A DNA stretch of 64,000 bases, taken from Rhodoferax sp. OV413. Its GTDB lineage: Bacteria > Pseudomonadota > Gammaproteobacteria > Burkholderiales > Burkholderiaceae_C. The stretch lies in contig CAMAWD010000014.1 in the NCBI GenBank assembly GCA_945861785.1, positions 35,434-99,433 of the forward strand, read 5' to 3'. The translations under genes were made by a program, and so were the position numbers. This document shows, piece after piece, positions 61,418 through 64,000 of the stretch (position 1 is its first letter; each line of letters starts with the position of its first letter). The notes beneath the pieces were generated by a model that worked only from the letters and a program-made list of their open reading frames with translations, was not told the DNA's origin and searched no databases.

Positions 61418-63583
61418 TTGAACTTACAAGAAAAGCCTCGCTATTTGACGAAATCTCGCTTCAAATTGGCGCTTGAGTGTCCCACCAAACTTTACTACTC
61501 CAAGCCTAGTAATGAGTACTTCGACAAGAACCAGAACAATGACTTTCTGCAGGCCTTGGCCGATGGTGGAAATCAGGTTGGAGAAATTGCCAAGTTCAAA
61601 TACCACCCTAACCCTGTTGGGGATGCGATCACAGTGGAGACCTTGGACTACGAGCAATCCGTCGATGAAACGAATGTGAAACTTGCCGTACCAGGGCGTG
61701 TTGTGGTTGCCGAGGCGGCGCTATTACATACTTCTTTTTTTGTGCGAGTTGACATTTTGATCCGTGACGAAGCTTCAAAGACCATCGAGATCATTGAGGT
61801 GAAGTCAAAAAGCGTGACGGAAAAGACCATATCCGCACGATTTCAAAATGCAAAAGGGCAGTTTGATTCCGCTTGGTTGCCGTATCTGTACGATGTCACG
61901 TTTCAGGCTGAAGTTGCACGCCTGGTTTTTCCTGCATATCAGATCCGCGCCAAACTTCTATTGCTTGATGCTGTTGTGCCATGCGAAAAGGATGGTGTAC
62001 ATCAACTCTTTCAGATCACCGCGAAAAAGCAGCCGGGAAGTGCCAAACCACGCGTCCAGATCCATACCCCGCCCCAGTTGACATTGGCGGACATTGGATC
62101 CCTTGATTTTTTGCGTGAGGTTGAAGTCAGTGGCATCGTAGCCGATTTGCGTACTCGGCCGATCAACAATGCCGCGCACATACCTGACAAATACCGAGAG
62201 AACCTCACCACATTCATGAACTGGGCCGGGGAGATCCAAATGAATGGAAGTAAGCCTTTCCATGGGGTCTCAAAGGCTTGCAGAAACTGCCAATTCCGGG
62301 CGGGTGCTCAAGAGAGCAAGCGCAGCGGCCTCCATGAGTGTTGGCAATTGGCCTTGAATCAAGGTTTACTGCAAGGCGGTGCGAACGTTGAGGATCGTGA
62401 AATACCGTTGTCAATTGATCTTTGGGGCGGTGCCACAGGCGCGCAAAGCATGGCCGATACGGTATTGAGTCAAGGCCGCGCATTTTTGGCGGATATTGCA
62501 GAGGAGGACATCCTACCCCGCAAAGCTCACAATGGCCCAGGAATGTCACCCTTTGAGCGCCGCATGGCGCAGATTCATGCGTCTCAAGGAAAGGGCCAAG
62601 AGTTGCTCCTTGACACGGATCGTTTGAGTGAAATGGATGAGTGGCAATGGCCACTGCACATGATTGATTTTGAAACATCCGCACCCGCCTTGCCATTTTT
62701 CAAGACGATGAAGCCTTTCGAAACATTGGCGTTTCAATTCAGCCACCATGTGATGGAAAAGCAAGTAAATGGCAGTGTAGGCATTCGACACGCGAACCAG
62801 TGGATTTCAACAGAGGCGGGACGTTTCCCAAGCATTGAGTTTGTTCGTGCGTTAAGGAAAGCATTGATGCCCGATGGAAAACTCAGGGGTACGGTTTTTA
62901 GGTACCACAACCACGAAAATACGGTATTGCGCTCCTTGCGCAACGTCATACTGCGAGCCGGTCTGGAATTTGTACCTGACACAAAGGATCTCATCGACTT
63001 CATTGACCTGATCACCAAAGCCACTGGCGATGAAGTTAAGGAAATTGGTGAGTTCGTTGGGGAGCGTCCCATGGTTGACTTGCATCGCCTGATTCAAGAG
63101 GGCTATTACTCCAAGCAGGCTGGCGGCAGTATTTCGCTCAAATTTATGCTCCCGGCTGTACTCAAAGACGCGCAAGAAGTCGCAAATCTGTACCGAAAAT
63201 CCGGCCTTTATGGTGCAGGGTTAACGGTTGAGAGTCTCAATTTTCACGGCCCGGTAGGGCATACCTGGTTACAGGCGGACAAGGGCGATGATCCCTACAA
63301 GACTTTGCCGGGCATTTTTGGGGCCGAGCACGCCGTGTTGAACGATATGCTGATGCGCCTGGCTGGTGATGACGACGAAGACGGTGCCATCAACCAAGGG
63401 GGGTTGGCCATGACGGCCTACAACTACACGCAATTCAAAGATTTAAGCACGTTTGAACGCAAAAGCATCGAGCAAGCATTGCTGAGATACTGCGAACTTG
63501 ATACATTGGCAATGGTGATGCTGGTGCAAGGATTGATGGAATTGCGGGGGATACCACTTAAGTTGTTCTCCTGGAGTTCTTGA
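61418..63583 (+). CDS. DUF2779 protein: Cas4-like Fe-S/PD-(D/E)XK nuclease joined to an exonuclease-like domain
   Basis: 721 residues from TTG 61418. Residues 1-310 look like a Cas4/RecB-type nuclease: SRFKLALECPTKLYY (Cys21), VRVDILIRD with Asp112, and IIEVKSKS with Glu127-Val-Lys129. Then RNCQF (Cys288, Cys291) and HECW (Cys308) complete a four-cysteine set typical of a 4Fe-4S cluster in this nuclease group. The C-terminal half is the DUF2779 region, with MIDFETSAPALPFF near 417 (DxE, as in DEDD/RNase H-like exonucleases) and later Asp residues (LIDFIDLI, MVDL, YCELDTLAMV). A fused endo/exonuclease on foreign DNA or in repair is likely; the exact role is unknown. Codon use is AT-shifted from the chromosome. 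Confidence 0.82.
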   Translation: MNLQEKPRYLTKSRFKLALECPTKLYYSKPSNEYFDKNQNNDFLQALADGGNQVGEIAKFKYHPNPVGDAITVETLDYEQSVDETNVKLAVPGRVVVAEAALLHTSFFVRVDILIRDEASKTIEIIEVKSKSVTEKTISARFQNAKGQFDSAWLPYLYDVTFQAEVARLVFPAYQIRAKLLLLDAVVPCEKDGVHQLFQITAKKQPGSAKPRVQIHTPPQLTLADIGSLDFLREVEVSGIVADLRTRPINNAAHIPDKYRENLTTFMNWAGEIQMNGSKPFHGVSKACRNCQFRAGAQESKRSGLHECWQLALNQGLLQGGANVEDREIPLSIDLWGGATGAQSMADTVLSQGRAFLADIAEEDILPRKAHNGPGMSPFERRMAQIHASQGKGQELLLDTDRLSEMDEWQWPLHMIDFETSAPALPFFKTMKPFETLAFQFSHHVMEKQVNGSVGIRHANQWISTEAGRFPSIEFVRALRKALMPDGKLRGTVFRYHNHENTVLRSLRNVILRAGLEFVPDTKDLIDFIDLITKATGDEVKEIGEFVGERPMVDLHRLIQEGYYSKQAGGSISLKFMLPAVLKDAQEVANLYRKSGLYGAGLTVESLNFHGPVGHTWLQADKGDDPYKTLPGIFGAEHAVLNDMLMRLAGDDDEDGAINQGGLAMTAYNYTQFKDLSTFERKSIEQALLRYCELDTLAMVMLVQGLMELRGIPLKLFSWSS

Positions 63584-63634
63584 GAAATTGTCTGAATTAA
63601 TATACTGGTATTTTACTAAGAGGGTTTATTAACG

Positions 63635-64000
63635 ATGCTATTTGATCCAAAAAAAACAGCGCGCGGATGGACTCTTTATTTGATTGAAGCGATATTCAAG
63701 TCAAATTCTGAAAATAGTAATTTAATTACTATGACCTTACATCTGAGTACTCAAGTTGAGTGGGCAGAGGTCAATAAAATATTGAATGCAGAATCAGAGA
63801 GTAATTTGGCAAAATTGTTATCTTTTGTTCGAAAATCAAGTGATTCGGCTGATCGGATTTGTCTAGTTGAAGATGATTTTGATGTTTTTTTAGAATCGTA
63901 CCGGACACTTTCAGAATCTATGGATGATAATTTCCAATATGATCATCCAGGAACCGGGCCAGAAACGCGTTTTAAAGAAATTCTTGTCTTCTCTAACCAG
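63635..64000 (+). CDS. Hypothetical protein, 3' end outside window
   Basis: ATG 63635 with GAGGG upstream; 122 codons open to the window end. Begins MLFDPKKTARGWTLYLIEAI, then KSNSENSNLITMTLHLSTQV, and becomes acidic (VEDDFDVFLESYR). Low GC. Not recognised. It may belong to the same island unit as the nuclease. Confidence 0.6.
   Translation, partial: MLFDPKKTARGWTLYLIEAIFKSNSENSNLITMTLHLSTQVEWAEVNKILNAESESNLAKLLSFVRKSSDSADRICLVEDDFDVFLESYRTLSESMDDNFQYDHPGTGPETRFKEILVFSNQ

Overview
The window reads as a chromosomal segment of a betaproteobacterium of the order Burkholderiales, most likely a Comamonadaceae relative. The grounds are very GC-rich, strongly codon-biased genes, the tolQRA, rib/nusB, glyA-nrdR and lysC-tRNA-Ser neighbourhoods, and a type IV minor pilin cluster with pilY1. 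This is inferred from gene content only. The last ~4 kb is visibly AT-rich and looks like a different source.

Layout. 1-1.5 kb: 3' end of parC, then a short decayed outer-membrane efflux gene fragment. 1.9-15.4 kb: a two-partner secretion operon with a giant adhesin (about 3,479 aa), a secreted protein with two FecR domains, and the TpsB transporter. 15.5-26.4 kb, minus strand: tolQRA, an aminotransferase, nusB, and riboflavin genes ribH-ribBX-ribE. An insert carrying a PIN-type toxin-antitoxin pair and a Fic protein separates these from ribD and a DUF3299 protein. 26.5-33.9 kb, plus strand: minor pilin operon fimT-pilV-pilW-pilX-pilY1-pilE.

34-38.5 kb is accessory. It holds a PEP-CTERM protein behind a sigma-54-like promoter, short repeats bracketing an AbiEii-type toxin-antitoxin pair, a broken MNT/HEPN pair and an Rpn-family nuclease. 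A second fimT-like gene (38.6 kb) follows, then nrdR, glyA and a lytic transglycosylase. 42-59.9 kb is mainly housekeeping: DUF748 and DUF349 proteins, a GAF/HD-GYP regulator, mtfA, lpxH, two cyclophilins, a TPR protein, cysS, a DNA glycosylase, accA, tilS and lysC. A structured intergenic segment lies before the DUF748 gene.

59.95-64 kb: tRNA-Ser(GCU) marks the start of an AT-rich island. Its first genes each carry a single lesion (TAA, frameshift at A7, TGA). They are followed by an intact 49-aa protein, a 721-aa protein combining a Cas4-like Fe-S/PD-(D/E)XK nuclease region with a DUF2779 exonuclease-like region, and an unfinished ORF. The best candidates for an under-described system are this nuclease island and the TpsA / double-FecR / TpsB operon, where the two secreted proteins share a C-terminal Cys-Arg ending.
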